From the NCBI RefSeq assembly GCF_010384365.1, contig NZ_CP048397.1, positions 3,906,001-3,970,000 on the forward strand: 64,000 nt of DNA. Direction: 5' to 3'. Source of the DNA: Streptomyces sp. S4.7 (lineage in GTDB: Bacteria > Actinomycetota > Actinomycetes > Streptomycetales > Streptomycetaceae). The notes under the pieces are model-generated. The model saw only the letters and a list, made by a program, of their open reading frames with translations, was not told the origin of the DNA and searched no databases. Both the position numbers and the translations under genes were made by a program. Shown here piece after piece: positions 1 through 8,141 of the stretch (within the stretch, counting starts at the first letter, position 1; each line of letters starts with the position of its first letter).

Positions 1-1
1 G

Positions 2-352
2 TCGCTGGCGGACGCGGTGCGGGCGTTCACGACCGGGTCGCTCTCCGCCGAGGACTTCCAGCAGATCTTCGCGACGTCGAAGGTCTACTGCCCGCGCGGT
101 GACAATCCGGGGTTCCTGGCCCTGCACAACACCCAGCAGCCGGTCATCCCGATGTTCAGCACGCTCAAGGAGCTGCGGCGGTACGCGGGCAAGGAGTCGA
201 AGTACTTCGTGATCACGGGCGCGGAGGTGATCGACCTGCTGCCGACGGGGTACGGCTTCGTGATCGACATGGAGGGCGACCACCGGATGGTCTTCGACGC
301 GAAGGCCGTGGAGCAGATGGTGGACTTCGCGATGCGCCGGATGTACGGCTGA
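2..352 (+). CDS. SseB-family protein, 3' part only
   Basis: The reading frame is open from the first complete codon at the window edge, so the gene starts upstream and only its last 117 codons are visible. The sequence resembles the C-terminal half of actinobacterial SseB-like proteins: an acidic and aromatic segment with FATSKVYCPRGD, then a predicted beta-strand region ending in DFAMRRMYG. The family is named after a Salmonella secretion protein, but the function of the actinobacterial members is not established. The first in-frame GTG (position 17) lies inside the domain and is unlikely to be the true start. A perfect hairpin follows the stop codon. Family assignment is moderately sure. 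Confidence 0.6.
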   Translation, partial: SLADAVRAFTTGSLSAEDFQQIFATSKVYCPRGDNPGFLALHNTQQPVIPMFSTLKELRRYAGKESKYFVITGAEVIDLLPTGYGFVIDMEGDHRMVFDAKAVEQMVDFAMRRMYG

Positions 353-389
353 GCCCGCTCCTCCTGAGGAGCCTGATCTTCTTCTGAAG

Positions 390-437
390 AGAGGTCGCCG
401 GGCGGACCGCGTGTGTGCGGTCCGCCCGGCGACCTCT
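390..437. terminator. Perfect bidirectional hairpin between converging genes
   Basis: A 21-bp perfect stem (390-410 paired with 417-437) closes a six-base GTGTGT loop. It lies between the stop of the SseB-like gene and the stop of the converging secreted-protein gene at 453, so it can end transcripts from both sides. No U-tract follows, as is common for Streptomyces terminators. Confidence 0.85.
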
Positions 438-452
438 TCAAGGAGGGCGGTG

Positions 453-1079
453 TCAGCCGCAGTGCTCGGACCGCTCCTGGTCCGTCATCGGACGGGTGTG
501 CTGCGTCTTGGTGCTCGGTGCGTCGGGCAGCGGGCCGGTCGCGTCGAACGGCACGTACCAGTAGTAGTGGCCGTAGAACCTGTCCTCGAAGTGCAGCTCG
601 TACTGGCCGCTGACGCGCTGCATCTGCGCCTCACGCGTCACCCAGCCGACCTCGCCCGGCCGTACGTCGACGTTCGTCTGCTCCGACTCGGTGTGCGAAC
701 TCTCCCAGGTGTGGTTGTAGTTGGTCTCGATGCTCACCTTGAACACCTCCGCGAAGCCGACCTCGGCGCTCAGTGAGACCCCGACGCTGTTGGACTCGCC
801 CGTGGTGTCGGACCAGCCGACGGTGGATCGCTGGAGGTCGGCGGTGCAGTTGAAGGCGCTGTCGCCGACCTGGTGCGCCTCGCCCATCGACACCTCGGGC
901 GGGCCGGAGGGGTGGAAGACGCAGAGGTCGGTGCCGTTGTCGCACTTGTCGAGCAGTTCGCGGATGGTGGGCTGTTCGTCGGCCGCCTGTGCGCTGCTGG
1001 GGGCCAGGGCCATGCCGCCGGTGGTGAGGGCGGCCGCCAGCAGGATGGGGAGCCGGGCCTTCGTTCGCCTGTTCTTCAT
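453..1079 (-). CDS. Small secreted protein with aerolysin/ETX-MTX2-like strand composition
   Basis: A 208-aa protein with a clear Sec signal peptide: basic n-region MKNRRTKAR, hydrophobic core and an AQA cleavage site near residue 33. The mature part has four cysteines. From about residue 87 it runs through a Ser/Thr-rich, alternating polar/hydrophobic stretch (GESNSVGVSLSAEVGF, then NYNHTWESSHTESEQTNVDV), followed by aromatic strands (YGHYYWYVP). Alternating Ser/Thr strands of this kind are characteristic of the membrane-inserting hairpin of aerolysin/ETX-MTX2 beta-pore proteins. That likeness is compositional only and no domain was confirmed. It ends at the bidirectional hairpin shared with the SseB-like gene and is followed in the same orientation upstream by another small secreted protein. 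Exported protein: sure. Function: unknown. Confidence 0.7.
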   Translation of the reverse strand: MKNRRTKARLPILLAAALTTGGMALAPSSAQAADEQPTIRELLDKCDNGTDLCVFHPSGPPEVSMGEAHQVGDSAFNCTADLQRSTVGWSDTTGESNSVGVSLSAEVGFAEVFKVSIETNYNHTWESSHTESEQTNVDVRPGEVGWVTREAQMQRVSGQYELHFEDRFYGHYYWYVPFDATGPLPDAPSTKTQHTRPMTDQERSEHCG

Positions 1080-1177
1080 GGGTGCTCCGTGCTGTGTGGG
1101 GGGTTGGGTCGTACGGGGCCGGGCCGACGTGGGGGCCGGGTCCGGTCCGGGGGCCGTTGCGGCCGGGGGCCGTCGGC

Positions 1178-1681
1178 TCAGCTGAAGCCGATGGACTGGG
1201 TGCGGTCGTTCATGAGGCCGCCGATGTCGGCGGCGTTCTCGTCGAACGGTCCGTCCCGGTCACCGCCGAGCCCCGGCTCCGGGTAGAGCCAGAGCCAGCA
1301 GTTGGCCCAGGGCTGCACGGAGCTGATGCGGTTCTTCCAGTCGTCCGGAAGGTCGTACTGGTAGTTGACCCAGCCGTCCTTCTCGCACGGCGCGGTGCCG
1401 TAGACGGTGAGGGAGGCGCCGCCGAACTGGGGATCGTCGAAGAACGTGCCCTGGATGACATCGCCGGCCATGGTCCGCGGACCGTTGCCCTGGCCGCTCC
1501 TGGCGGCGTCGAGCGCTTCGGGGAGGGTCGCGAAGCAGGTCTCGGCGTTCGTGACGACATCGACGGCGCAGTGCGGCTTCTCGTCGGCGACGGCCGAGGG
1601 GGCGGTGAGGGCGCCGGTGGCGAGGAGGACCGCCGTGCCGACTCCGGTGAGGCGGGCGAATCTCGTTTGTGCGGCGGACAT
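1178..1681 (-). CDS. Secreted beta/gamma-crystallin-like (peptidase inhibitor I36-like) protein
   Basis: A 167-aa protein starting at MSAAQTRFARL. Longer in-frame starts exist upstream but would place the signal peptide internally. The signal peptide ends near SAVADEK. The mature domain carries FFDDPQFGG, then NCWLWLYPEPGLGG, then a C-terminal NDRTQSIGFS. The repeated aromatic-x-(D/E)-x-x-(F/L)-G-G pattern is that of a beta/gamma-crystallin Greek-key motif, shared with the Streptomyces metalloproteinase inhibitor SMPI and the I36 peptidase-inhibitor family. Such proteins bind calcium or block extracellular proteases; which applies here cannot be told. It is co-oriented with the secreted gene at 453-1079, with about 100 bp between them, so the two may be one extracellular unit. 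Confidence 0.65.
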   Translation of the reverse strand: MSAAQTRFARLTGVGTAVLLATGALTAPSAVADEKPHCAVDVVTNAETCFATLPEALDAARSGQGNGPRTMAGDVIQGTFFDDPQFGGASLTVYGTAPCEKDGWVNYQYDLPDDWKNRISSVQPWANCWLWLYPEPGLGGDRDGPFDENAADIGGLMNDRTQSIGFS

Positions 1682-1915
1682 AGGCAACTCCGTTTCTGTG
1701 GGGGGAAGTTGGCCAGTTGTCGCGGGGGCTCCTGCTCGGAGGGAGCGGGGCGGAAACCGGATGCCCGCTATTGCCCGGAATTCGGGTGTGGAGGCGCAGG
1801 TCGTGTCCTGGGGCGTGACCGGTTCTGTGGGGTGACCGGGCATGGAGGGACGGGTGTGGCTACTGGATACGGCGGCCGGGGGTGACTACAGAGCGTTGAG
1901 GAAATAACTCCGGAC

Positions 1916-1944
1916 TTGCCAGATGTTTACTGTTCAACTAAATT
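1916..1944 (+). promoter_or_regulatory. Putative pirin promoter with overlapping inverted repeat
   Basis: TTGCCA (1916-1921) and TAAATT (1939-1944) are separated by 17 bp, a good vegetative-type promoter in a locally AT-rich stretch. A small inverted repeat TCAA-CTAAA-TTGA (1934-1946) covers the -10 element. Its form is that of a MarR/OhrR-type operator, but no such regulator is encoded nearby. Confidence 0.5.
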
Positions 1945-1969
1945 GAGCCCAAAGCCAAGGAGGCCCCCG

Positions 1970-2923
1970 ATGCCCGCTGTGACCGTCGAAAACCCGCTGA
2001 CCCTTCCCCGCGTCACGGCGGCCGCCGACGCCGTCGCCCGTCCCGTGCTCGCCGTGTCCACCGCGCCGGGTGGTTTCGAGGGCGAGGGATTCCCGGTGCG
2101 CCGGGCGTTCGCGGGGATCAACTACCAGCACCTCGACCCGTTCATCATGATGGACCAGATGGGTGAGGTGGAGTACGCGCCGGGAGAGCCGAAGGGCACG
2201 CCCTGGCACCCGCACCGCGGCTTCGAGACCGTGACGTACCTGATCGACGGCACCTTCATCCACCAGGACAGCAACGGTGGCGGCGGGACGATCCGCAACG
2301 GTGACACGCAGTGGATGACGGCGGGCTCCGGCCTGCTGCACATCGAGGCGCCGCCGGAGTCGCTCGTCACGTCGGGCGGTCTCTTCCACGGCCTCCAGCT
2401 CTGGGTGAACCTGCCGGCGGCCGACAAGATGATGGACCCGCGCTACCAGGACATCCGCGGCGGCCAGGTGCAGCTGCTGACGTCGCACGACGGAGGCGCG
2501 CTGCTGCGGGTGATCGCGGGCTCGCTGGACGGGCACGAGGGCCCCGGCATCACGCACACGCCGATCACGATGATCCACGCGACGCTGCGGCCGGGTGCCG
2601 AGGTCACGCTGCCGTGGCGCGAGGACTTCAACGGTCTCGCGTACGTCCTGGCGGGACGCGGCTCCGTCGGGACCGACCGGCGGCCGGTGCACACCGGCCA
2701 GACGGCGGTCTTCGGCGCGGGGTCGTCTCTGACGGTCCGCGCGGACGAGTCCCAGGACTCGAACACGCCTGACCTGGAGGTCGTCCTCCTCGGCGGCCGT
2801 CCGATCCGCGAACCGATGGCGCACTACGGGCCGTTCGTGATGAACAGCCACGCCGAGCTGAAGCAGGCCTTCGAGGACTTCCAGGCCGGCCGGCTGGGCA
2901 CGGTGCCGGCGGGCACCGAGTAA
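1970..2923 (+). CDS. Pirin family protein
   Basis: A 317-aa bicupin protein of normal pirin length. The start at 1970 is fixed by the strong ribosome site AAGGAGG ending 6 bases upstream; longer in-frame starts lack one. The N-terminal cupin has the pirin metal-site pattern WHPHRGFETVTY, with later HIEAPP supplying the remaining His/Glu ligands. The C-terminal cupin spans about residues 190-290. Pirins are iron-containing cupins. Bacterial members have been reported as quercetin dioxygenases or as modulators of metabolic enzymes, and the role here is not evident from context. It is a single-gene unit, with a promoter at 1916-1944 and a terminator at 2966-3004. Confidence 0.92.
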   Translation: MPAVTVENPLTLPRVTAAADAVARPVLAVSTAPGGFEGEGFPVRRAFAGINYQHLDPFIMMDQMGEVEYAPGEPKGTPWHPHRGFETVTYLIDGTFIHQDSNGGGGTIRNGDTQWMTAGSGLLHIEAPPESLVTSGGLFHGLQLWVNLPAADKMMDPRYQDIRGGQVQLLTSHDGGALLRVIAGSLDGHEGPGITHTPITMIHATLRPGAEVTLPWREDFNGLAYVLAGRGSVGTDRRPVHTGQTAVFGAGSSLTVRADESQDSNTPDLEVVLLGGRPIREPMAHYGPFVMNSHAELKQAFEDFQAGRLGTVPAGTE

Positions 2924-2965
2924 CCGCAGTGACCGGCGTCAGCCGGGCACGGTGAGGTGAGCCGG

Positions 2966-3004
2966 GCGGGGTGGGTGGGACGGTCGCCGTCCCGCCCACC
3001 CCGC
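2966..3004 (+). terminator. Pirin terminator hairpin
   Basis: An 18-bp GC-rich stem (2966-2983 with 2987-3004) with one G-T wobble and a 3-base loop. It begins 43 bases after the pirin stop codon. Confidence 0.8.
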
Positions 3005-3068
3005 ACCACCTCTGAGTGACACCCCGGCACCCACCCGGCCCCATCCGTGGGACAGCGGCGCGAGCACC

Positions 3069-3632
3069 GTGGTCGGGTGGGCGGATGGAGAACTCGCGCG
3101 GGGGCACGCCGGGGAGCGAACCCGGCGGGAGCGCGCTCGGCGGGGGTGGGCCGGCGGTGACGTCCGGGCGATGGCGCGGCGCGCGTACGGGGCGGTCGAG
3201 GGGTTCATGCGCGGCACGACGTTCATCGCGCTGATCGACGCGACCTGCATCACCGTCGGCCTGCTGATCCTGCGCGTGCCGGGGGCCGTCGGGCTCGGTG
3301 CGCTGGTGTTCGTGGGGGCGTACATCCCGTACCTCGGCGCGTTCCTGTCCGGAGCGGTGGCGGTGCTCGTCGCGCTCGCCGACCGGGGGGTGGTGATCGC
3401 GCTGTGGGCGCTGGGGGTCGTACTGGCCGTACAGGTGCTGGAGGGGCATGTGCTTCAGCCGATGATCCAGAGCCGTACGGTGCAGATGCATCCGGCGGTG
3501 GTGATGCTGGCGATCACGGCGGGGGCGAGTGTGGCGGGGATCCTGGGGATGCTGCTGGCGGTGCCGCTGACGGCGGCGGCGTTCGGGGTGGCGGCGGAGG
3601 TCCGGGGCCGGTACGCAGCGGAGGCGCCGTGA
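3069..3632 (+). pseudogene. AI-2E family exporter, N-terminally truncated
   Basis: From about position 3171 the frame encodes the C-terminal half of an AI-2E/UPF0118 membrane protein. It has a cytoplasmic helix ARRAYGAVEGFMRG, three or four membrane segments including LGALVFVGAYIPYLGAFLSG, and the family-typical EGHVLQPMIQSRTVQMHP motif followed by GILGMLLAVPLTAA. The family is normally about 350 aa with seven to eight membrane helices; only about 150 residues remain, with no room upstream for the rest because pirin ends at 2923. The 5' 100 bases of the frame look like random GC-rich sequence. A deletion remnant and probably not functional. Confidence 0.75.
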
Positions 3633-3643
3633 CCGGGCGCCGC

Positions 3644-3843
3644 CCCGGCGGCCGGTTCGTCCTCCATCGCCGGACGGGCCGGGTCTGTCGGCCGGGCGGG
3701 GTCGGAGTGGCTCGGGCCGGCGGCGGGTTCGTCCTCCATCGCCGGCCGGGCTTGATCGGCCCGCCGGACGGGCTGATACGGCCCCCCCGGGGCGGCCGGT
3801 GCGCCGTCAATCGCCGGACGGGCTGAGTTTCTCCGCCGGGCGG
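3644..3843. repeat. Three tandem copies of an interspersed palindromic repeat
   Basis: Three imperfect copies of a unit built around TC(A/C)ATCGCCGGACGGGC lie at about 3646-3681, 3717-3767 and 3789-3843. Each is preceded by a GGCGGCCGGTTCGTC-like arm. The same unit recurs at 9532-9657 and 34865-34926, always at gene ends. The third copy overlaps the 3' end of the minus-strand phosphatase gene and supplies its final codons and stop. Confidence 0.8.
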
Positions 3844-5984
3844 GAAGGCAGGGGGGTGTCGTTCTGTTCGTAGATTTCGAACCAGATCGATTTGCCCTCT
3901 CCCCGTGGGTCCACCCCCCACGCGTCCGCCAGCATCTCCATCAGCAGCAGGCCGCGGCCGCTCGATGCCAGTTCGCCCGGGCGGCGTCTGTGGGGCAGTT
4001 CGTCGCTCACGTCCGCGACCTCCACACGCAGGCGGCGTTTGCCCCGGTCCCCCGCCGCCTCCGCGATCAGCACCGCGTCGCCGTCCGTGTGGACCAGGAC
4101 GTTCGTCGCCATCTCCGAGAGCATCAGCACCGCCGAGTCGACCTGTTCCTCGTCCGCCCAGTCGTGCAGCAGCTCCCGCAGCTGGTGACGCGCGTCCGCG
4201 ACCTGATCCGGTTCGGCCTGGGCGATGGTCAGCACCGTACGGCGCGGGGGCCGCCGGGCCGGTGAGCTGTGGCGGGAGAGCAGCAGCAGCGCGATGTCGT
4301 CCTCGCGGCGGTCGGCGAGCGGGCCCGTCGTGTAGTGCGAGCCGGGACCGTGGACGGCCTCGACCAGCGCGTCGGCGAGCTTCTCCAGCGAGGTGTCCGT
4401 GGTGTTCTCCAGCACGGGCCGCAGCCGGGCCCAGCCGCTCAGCATGTCGTGCCCGCCGGTCTCGATCAGCCCGTCGGTGCAGAGCATCAGGGTGTCGCCG
4501 GGCTCCAGGACCACCCGTGTCGTCGGGTAGTCCGAGTCCGCCTCGATGCCCAGCGGCAGCCCGCCCGCCGTCTGCCGGATGAGGGCCACGCCGTCCGCCG
4601 AGCGGATCACCGGGTCCGGGTGCCCGGCCCGTGCGATGTCGAGCGTGCCCGAGTCCGGGTCGACCTCCATGTACAGGCACGTCGCGAAGCGCGGCACGGT
4701 GTAGTCGGAATCCTCCCCGTCGTCGCTCTGGTCGGGGTGCGTGGGCCCCTGCGCGGTCGAGAACTCGTACATGCCGTGCAGGAAGCGCGAGGCCCGCGAC
4801 AGCACGGCGTCGGGCCGGTGCCCCTCGGCCGCGTACGCGCGCAGGGCGATCCGCAACTGCCCCATGAGGCCCGCCGCCCGCACGTCGTGCCCCTGGACGT
4901 CGCCGATGACCAGCGCCACCTTGGTGCCGCCGGGCAGCGGGATGATGTCGTACCAGTCGCCGCCCACCTGGAGCCCGCCGCCGGTCGGCACGTAGCGCGC
5001 GGCGACGCTCATGTTGGGGATGGCCGGCCCCAGCGTCGGCATCATCGAGCGCTGGAGCCCCAGCGACAGCTCGCGCTCCGTCTCGGTGACCTCCGCGCGC
5101 GCCAGCGCCTGCGCGAGCATCCTGGCGACCGTCGTCAGCACGGACCGCTCGTCGGGTGTGAACGTCACCGGGTGTTTGAAGCCCGCCACCCAGGCGCCCA
5201 TGGTGCGCCCGGCGACGACGAGCGGCACGAAGGCCCAGGACCGGCGTTCGAACCGCTTCACGAGCGGCCAGGTCGCGGGGTAGCGGTCCTGGTACTCCTT
5301 GGGAGTCGCCAGATAGATCGCCCGGCCGGTCCGTACGACCTCCGCCGCCGGATAGTCCGTGCTCAGGGACATGTCGGTGAAGGGCCCCTCCGCGCCGTCC
5401 CCGTGCCCGTGGTGCCCGATGACCGTCAGCCGCTCGCCCTCGACGCCGAAGACGGCGAGCCCGTCGGGGGAGAACCCCGGCATCGACAGCGACGCCGCGA
5501 CCCGCAGCACCTCGGCGGTGGACCGCGCCTCCGCGAGCGCCCGGCCGGCGTCGAGCAGGAAGGCCTCGCGGGAGCGCCGCCAGTCGCCGGCGACGGGGCT
5601 GCGGCCGGTCAGCGCGCCCGCGTGTGGGTGGACGATCTCCTGGACCGTGCCGACCAGCTCGTAGTCCTCGCCGTACTCCCGCTCGGTCGCCAGCGGCTTC
5701 GAGCGGGACCTGATCGTACGGATGACCTGCCCGTCCTCGCCCACGACCCGGATGTGGGCCTCGGCGAGTGTCCCCTCGGCGACCGCGAGGCGGATGATGC
5801 CGTAGGTCTCGTTCCAGTCGACCGGATGCAGGCGCGCGCGCATGGCCGCCTCGCTGAGGACCGTGGACTCAGCGGGCAGCCCGAACAGCCGAGCCGCCTC
5901 CGCGTCGAGGGTGACGAGCCCGGCCGCGTTGTCCCAGCGCCACAGACCGGTCGCGATCGCGGCCAGTACATCCTCGGTGCGCAT
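3807..5984 (-). CDS. PAS-GAF-SpoIIE-type PP2C phosphatase with C-terminal HATPase domain
   Basis: A 725-aa cytoplasmic protein with no membrane segment. An N-terminal PAS-like domain covers about residues 5-120. A GAF domain follows at about 140-305. A PP2C/SpoIIE phosphatase domain at about 325-545 carries the metal-site motifs GGDWYD and GDVQGH. An RsbW-like ATPase domain at about 580-705 carries the SEMATNVLVHTD N-box and GRGLLLMEM. The order fits Streptomyces stress/differentiation switches in which the phosphatase acts on anti-anti-sigma factors and the kinase domain on sigma-factor partners; no sigma or antagonist gene adjoins. The last residues (SPSGD) and the stop are encoded by an interspersed repeat, so the tail is probably an acquired extension. 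It is divergent from aspS. Confidence 0.93.
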   Translation of the reverse strand: MRTEDVLAAIATGLWRWDNAAGLVTLDAEAARLFGLPAESTVLSEAAMRARLHPVDWNETYGIIRLAVAEGTLAEAHIRVVGEDGQVIRTIRSRSKPLATEREYGEDYELVGTVQEIVHPHAGALTGRSPVAGDWRRSREAFLLDAGRALAEARSTAEVLRVAASLSMPGFSPDGLAVFGVEGERLTVIGHHGHGDGAEGPFTDMSLSTDYPAAEVVRTGRAIYLATPKEYQDRYPATWPLVKRFERRSWAFVPLVVAGRTMGAWVAGFKHPVTFTPDERSVLTTVARMLAQALARAEVTETERELSLGLQRSMMPTLGPAIPNMSVAARYVPTGGGLQVGGDWYDIIPLPGGTKVALVIGDVQGHDVRAAGLMGQLRIALRAYAAEGHRPDAVLSRASRFLHGMYEFSTAQGPTHPDQSDDGEDSDYTVPRFATCLYMEVDPDSGTLDIARAGHPDPVIRSADGVALIRQTAGGLPLGIEADSDYPTTRVVLEPGDTLMLCTDGLIETGGHDMLSGWARLRPVLENTTDTSLEKLADALVEAVHGPGSHYTTGPLADRREDDIALLLLSRHSSPARRPPRRTVLTIAQAEPDQVADARHQLRELLHDWADEEQVDSAVLMLSEMATNVLVHTDGDAVLIAEAAGDRGKRRLRVEVADVSDELPHRRRPGELASSGRGLLLMEMLADAWGVDPRGEGKSIWFEIYEQNDTPLPSRPAEKLSPSGD

Positions 5985-6174
5985 TGCACCACTTTAGGCA
6001 GGTACGGGCGGTGAGTGCGGGGTCAAGGAGGCGTGCGGGTGGCCGCAGGTGTGAGCGGGGACCCCGTGAATACGCGGAAAATACGGGGCAGGGCGTACCG
6101 GCCCTGCCGGTAACCTGGTGCGGGCCAAGCACGGCCAGGCACACCCACGAAACGCTAAGACTGGATGAACGACG

Positions 6175-7938
6175 ATGCATCGGTACAGGTCCCACACCTG
6201 CGGCGAGCTCCGCGCCTCTGACGTCTCCACCGACGTCCGGCTGAGCGGCTGGCTGCACAATCGTCGAGACCTGGGCGGCATCCTCTTCATCGATCTCCGC
6301 GACCACTACGGTCTCGTCCAGCTCGTCGCGCGGCCGGGCACCCCCGCCAACGAGGAGCTGTCGAAGCTCACCAAGGAGACCGTCGTCCGTATCGACGGCA
6401 AGGTCTCCGCCCGTGGCGCGGACAACGTGAACCCGGAGCTGCCGACCGGCGAGATCGAGATCGAGGTCACCGAGGTCGAGGTGCTCGGCGCCGCCGGACC
6501 GCTGCCGTTCACGATCAACACCGACGACGGCGTCAACGAGGAGCGGCGGCTCGAATACCGCTTCCTCGACCTGCGCCGCGAGCGCATGCACCGCAACATC
6601 CTGCTGCGCACGGCCGTCATCTCCGCCATCCGGCACAAGATGACCACGCTGGGCTTCAACGAGATGGCGACCCCGATCCTGACGGCCACCTCCCCCGAGG
6701 GCGCCCGCGACTTCGTGGTCCCCTCCCGGCTGAACCCCGGCAAGTTCTACGCGCTGCCGCAGGCCCCGCAGCAGTTCAAGCAGCTGCTGATGATCTCCGG
6801 CTTCGACCGCTACTTCCAGATCGCGCCCTGCTTCCGCGACGAGGACGCCCGCGCGGACCGGTCGCCCGGCGAGTTCTACCAGCTCGACGTGGAGATGTCC
6901 TTCGTCGAGCAGGAGGACGTCTTCCGGCCGATCGAGAAGATGATGACCGAGCTGTTCACCGAGTTCGGCGGCGGGCGCGAGGTCACGTCCCCCTTCCCGC
7001 GCATCCCGTTCCGCGAGTCGATGCTCAAGTACGGCAACGACAAGCCGGACCTGCGGGCCAAGCTGGAACTGGTCGACATCTCCGACGTCTTCGAGGGCTC
7101 CGAGTTCAAGGCGTTCGCGGGCAGGCACGTGCGCGCGCTGCCGGTGCCGGACACGGCCGGCCAGTCGCGGAAGTTCTTCGACGGCCTCGGTGACTACGCG
7201 GTCGAGCAGGGCGCCAAGGGACTGGCCTGGGTGCGGGTCGGCGAGGACGGCTCGCTGGCCGGCCCGATCGCCAAGTTCCTCACCGAGGACAACGTCAAGG
7301 TCCTCACCGAGCGCCTGTCCCTCGTCCCCGGCCACGCGATCTTCTTCGGCGCGGGCGAGTTCGGCGAGGTCTCGAAGATCATGAGCGCGGTCCGCGTCGA
7401 GGCGGCCAAGCGGGCCGGCCACTTCGAGGAGGGCGTGTTCCGGTTCTGCTGGGTCGTCGACTTCCCGATGTACGAGAAGGACGAGGAGACCGGCAGGATC
7501 GACTTCTCGCACAACCCGTTCTCCATGCCCCAGGGCGGACTCGACGACCTGGAGACGAAGGACCCGCTGGACATCCTGGCGTGGCAGTACGACATCGTCT
7601 GCAACGGCATCGAGCTGTCGTCGGGCGCGATCAGGAACCACCAGCCCGACGTCATGCTGAAGGCGTTCGAGATCGCGGGCTACGACCGCGAGACCGTCGA
7701 GCACGAGTTCGCGGGCATGCTGCGCGCGTTCCGTCTCGGCGCCCCGCCGCACGGCGGCATCGCGCCGGGCGTCGACCGCATCGTGATGCTGCTCGCGGAC
7801 GAGCCCAACATCCGCGAGACGATCGCCTTCCCGCTCAACGGCAACGCGCAGGACCTGATGATGGGCGCGCCGAGCGAGCTGGACGAGACGCGGCTGCGGG
7901 AGCTGAACATCCAGCTCCGCAAGCCGGTCACGAAGTAG
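6175..7938 (+). CDS. aspS: Aspartyl-tRNA synthetase
   Basis: A 587-aa class II aminoacyl-tRNA synthetase that charges tRNA-Asp. It begins MHRYRSHTCGELR. The N-terminal OB-fold anticodon-binding domain covers about residues 1-105 (VRLSGWLHNRRDLGGILF). The catalytic core holds class II motif 2 as FRDEDARADRSPGEFYQLD and motif 3 as GGIAPGVDRIVML. The bacterial-type GAD insertion domain lies between, and the length is that of bacterial AspRS. Streptomyces usually also uses the amidotransferase route for Asn-tRNA, so a non-discriminating specificity is possible but not readable here. The gene is transcribed alone, divergently from the SpoIIE-type gene, and followed by two hairpins. Confidence 0.97.
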   Translation: MHRYRSHTCGELRASDVSTDVRLSGWLHNRRDLGGILFIDLRDHYGLVQLVARPGTPANEELSKLTKETVVRIDGKVSARGADNVNPELPTGEIEIEVTEVEVLGAAGPLPFTINTDDGVNEERRLEYRFLDLRRERMHRNILLRTAVISAIRHKMTTLGFNEMATPILTATSPEGARDFVVPSRLNPGKFYALPQAPQQFKQLLMISGFDRYFQIAPCFRDEDARADRSPGEFYQLDVEMSFVEQEDVFRPIEKMMTELFTEFGGGREVTSPFPRIPFRESMLKYGNDKPDLRAKLELVDISDVFEGSEFKAFAGRHVRALPVPDTAGQSRKFFDGLGDYAVEQGAKGLAWVRVGEDGSLAGPIAKFLTEDNVKVLTERLSLVPGHAIFFGAGEFGEVSKIMSAVRVEAAKRAGHFEEGVFRFCWVVDFPMYEKDEETGRIDFSHNPFSMPQGGLDDLETKDPLDILAWQYDIVCNGIELSSGAIRNHQPDVMLKAFEIAGYDRETVEHEFAGMLRAFRLGAPPHGGIAPGVDRIVMLLADEPNIRETIAFPLNGNAQDLMMGAPSELDETRLRELNIQLRKPVTK

Positions 7939-7944
7939 GAGCGG

Positions 7945-7982
7945 GGTCGGGCCGGTCCGGCGATCGCCGGACCGGCCCGACC
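7945..7982 (+). terminator. aspS terminator, perfect 38-bp palindrome
   Basis: A perfect 19-bp-armed palindrome centred on CGATCG, beginning 7 bases after the aspS stop. It ends beside a degraded copy of the ACGGGCTTGATT repeat motif (7987-8001). Confidence 0.85.
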
Positions 7983-8006
7983 TGCCCGACGGGCTTGATT
8001 TGTTCG

Positions 8007-8034
8007 GGGCCCGGAGCCGTATGGTTCCGGGCCC
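8007..8034 (+). terminator. Second hairpin downstream of aspS
   Basis: GGGCCCGGA (8007-8015) pairs with TCCGGGCCC (8026-8034), and the inner bases extend the stem with one wobble. It lies between the aspS terminator and the decayed sigma-factor gene, and may be a backup terminator or that gene's old 5' region. Confidence 0.55.
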
Positions 8035-8141
8035 TTCACCGTGTCTTCGTGGCGTCTTCCCGCCATCGGGCAACCTGACGAGGTTCCCGGCGCGTTGACC
8101 GGTCGTGGACGACCGAACGGATTGGCGAGGGCGACGAGACG

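Noticed and set aside
4269..6014. A 581-codon plus-strand frame opposite the SpoIIE-type phosphatase
   Set aside because: Antisense shadow of a gene with clear domains; no start context.
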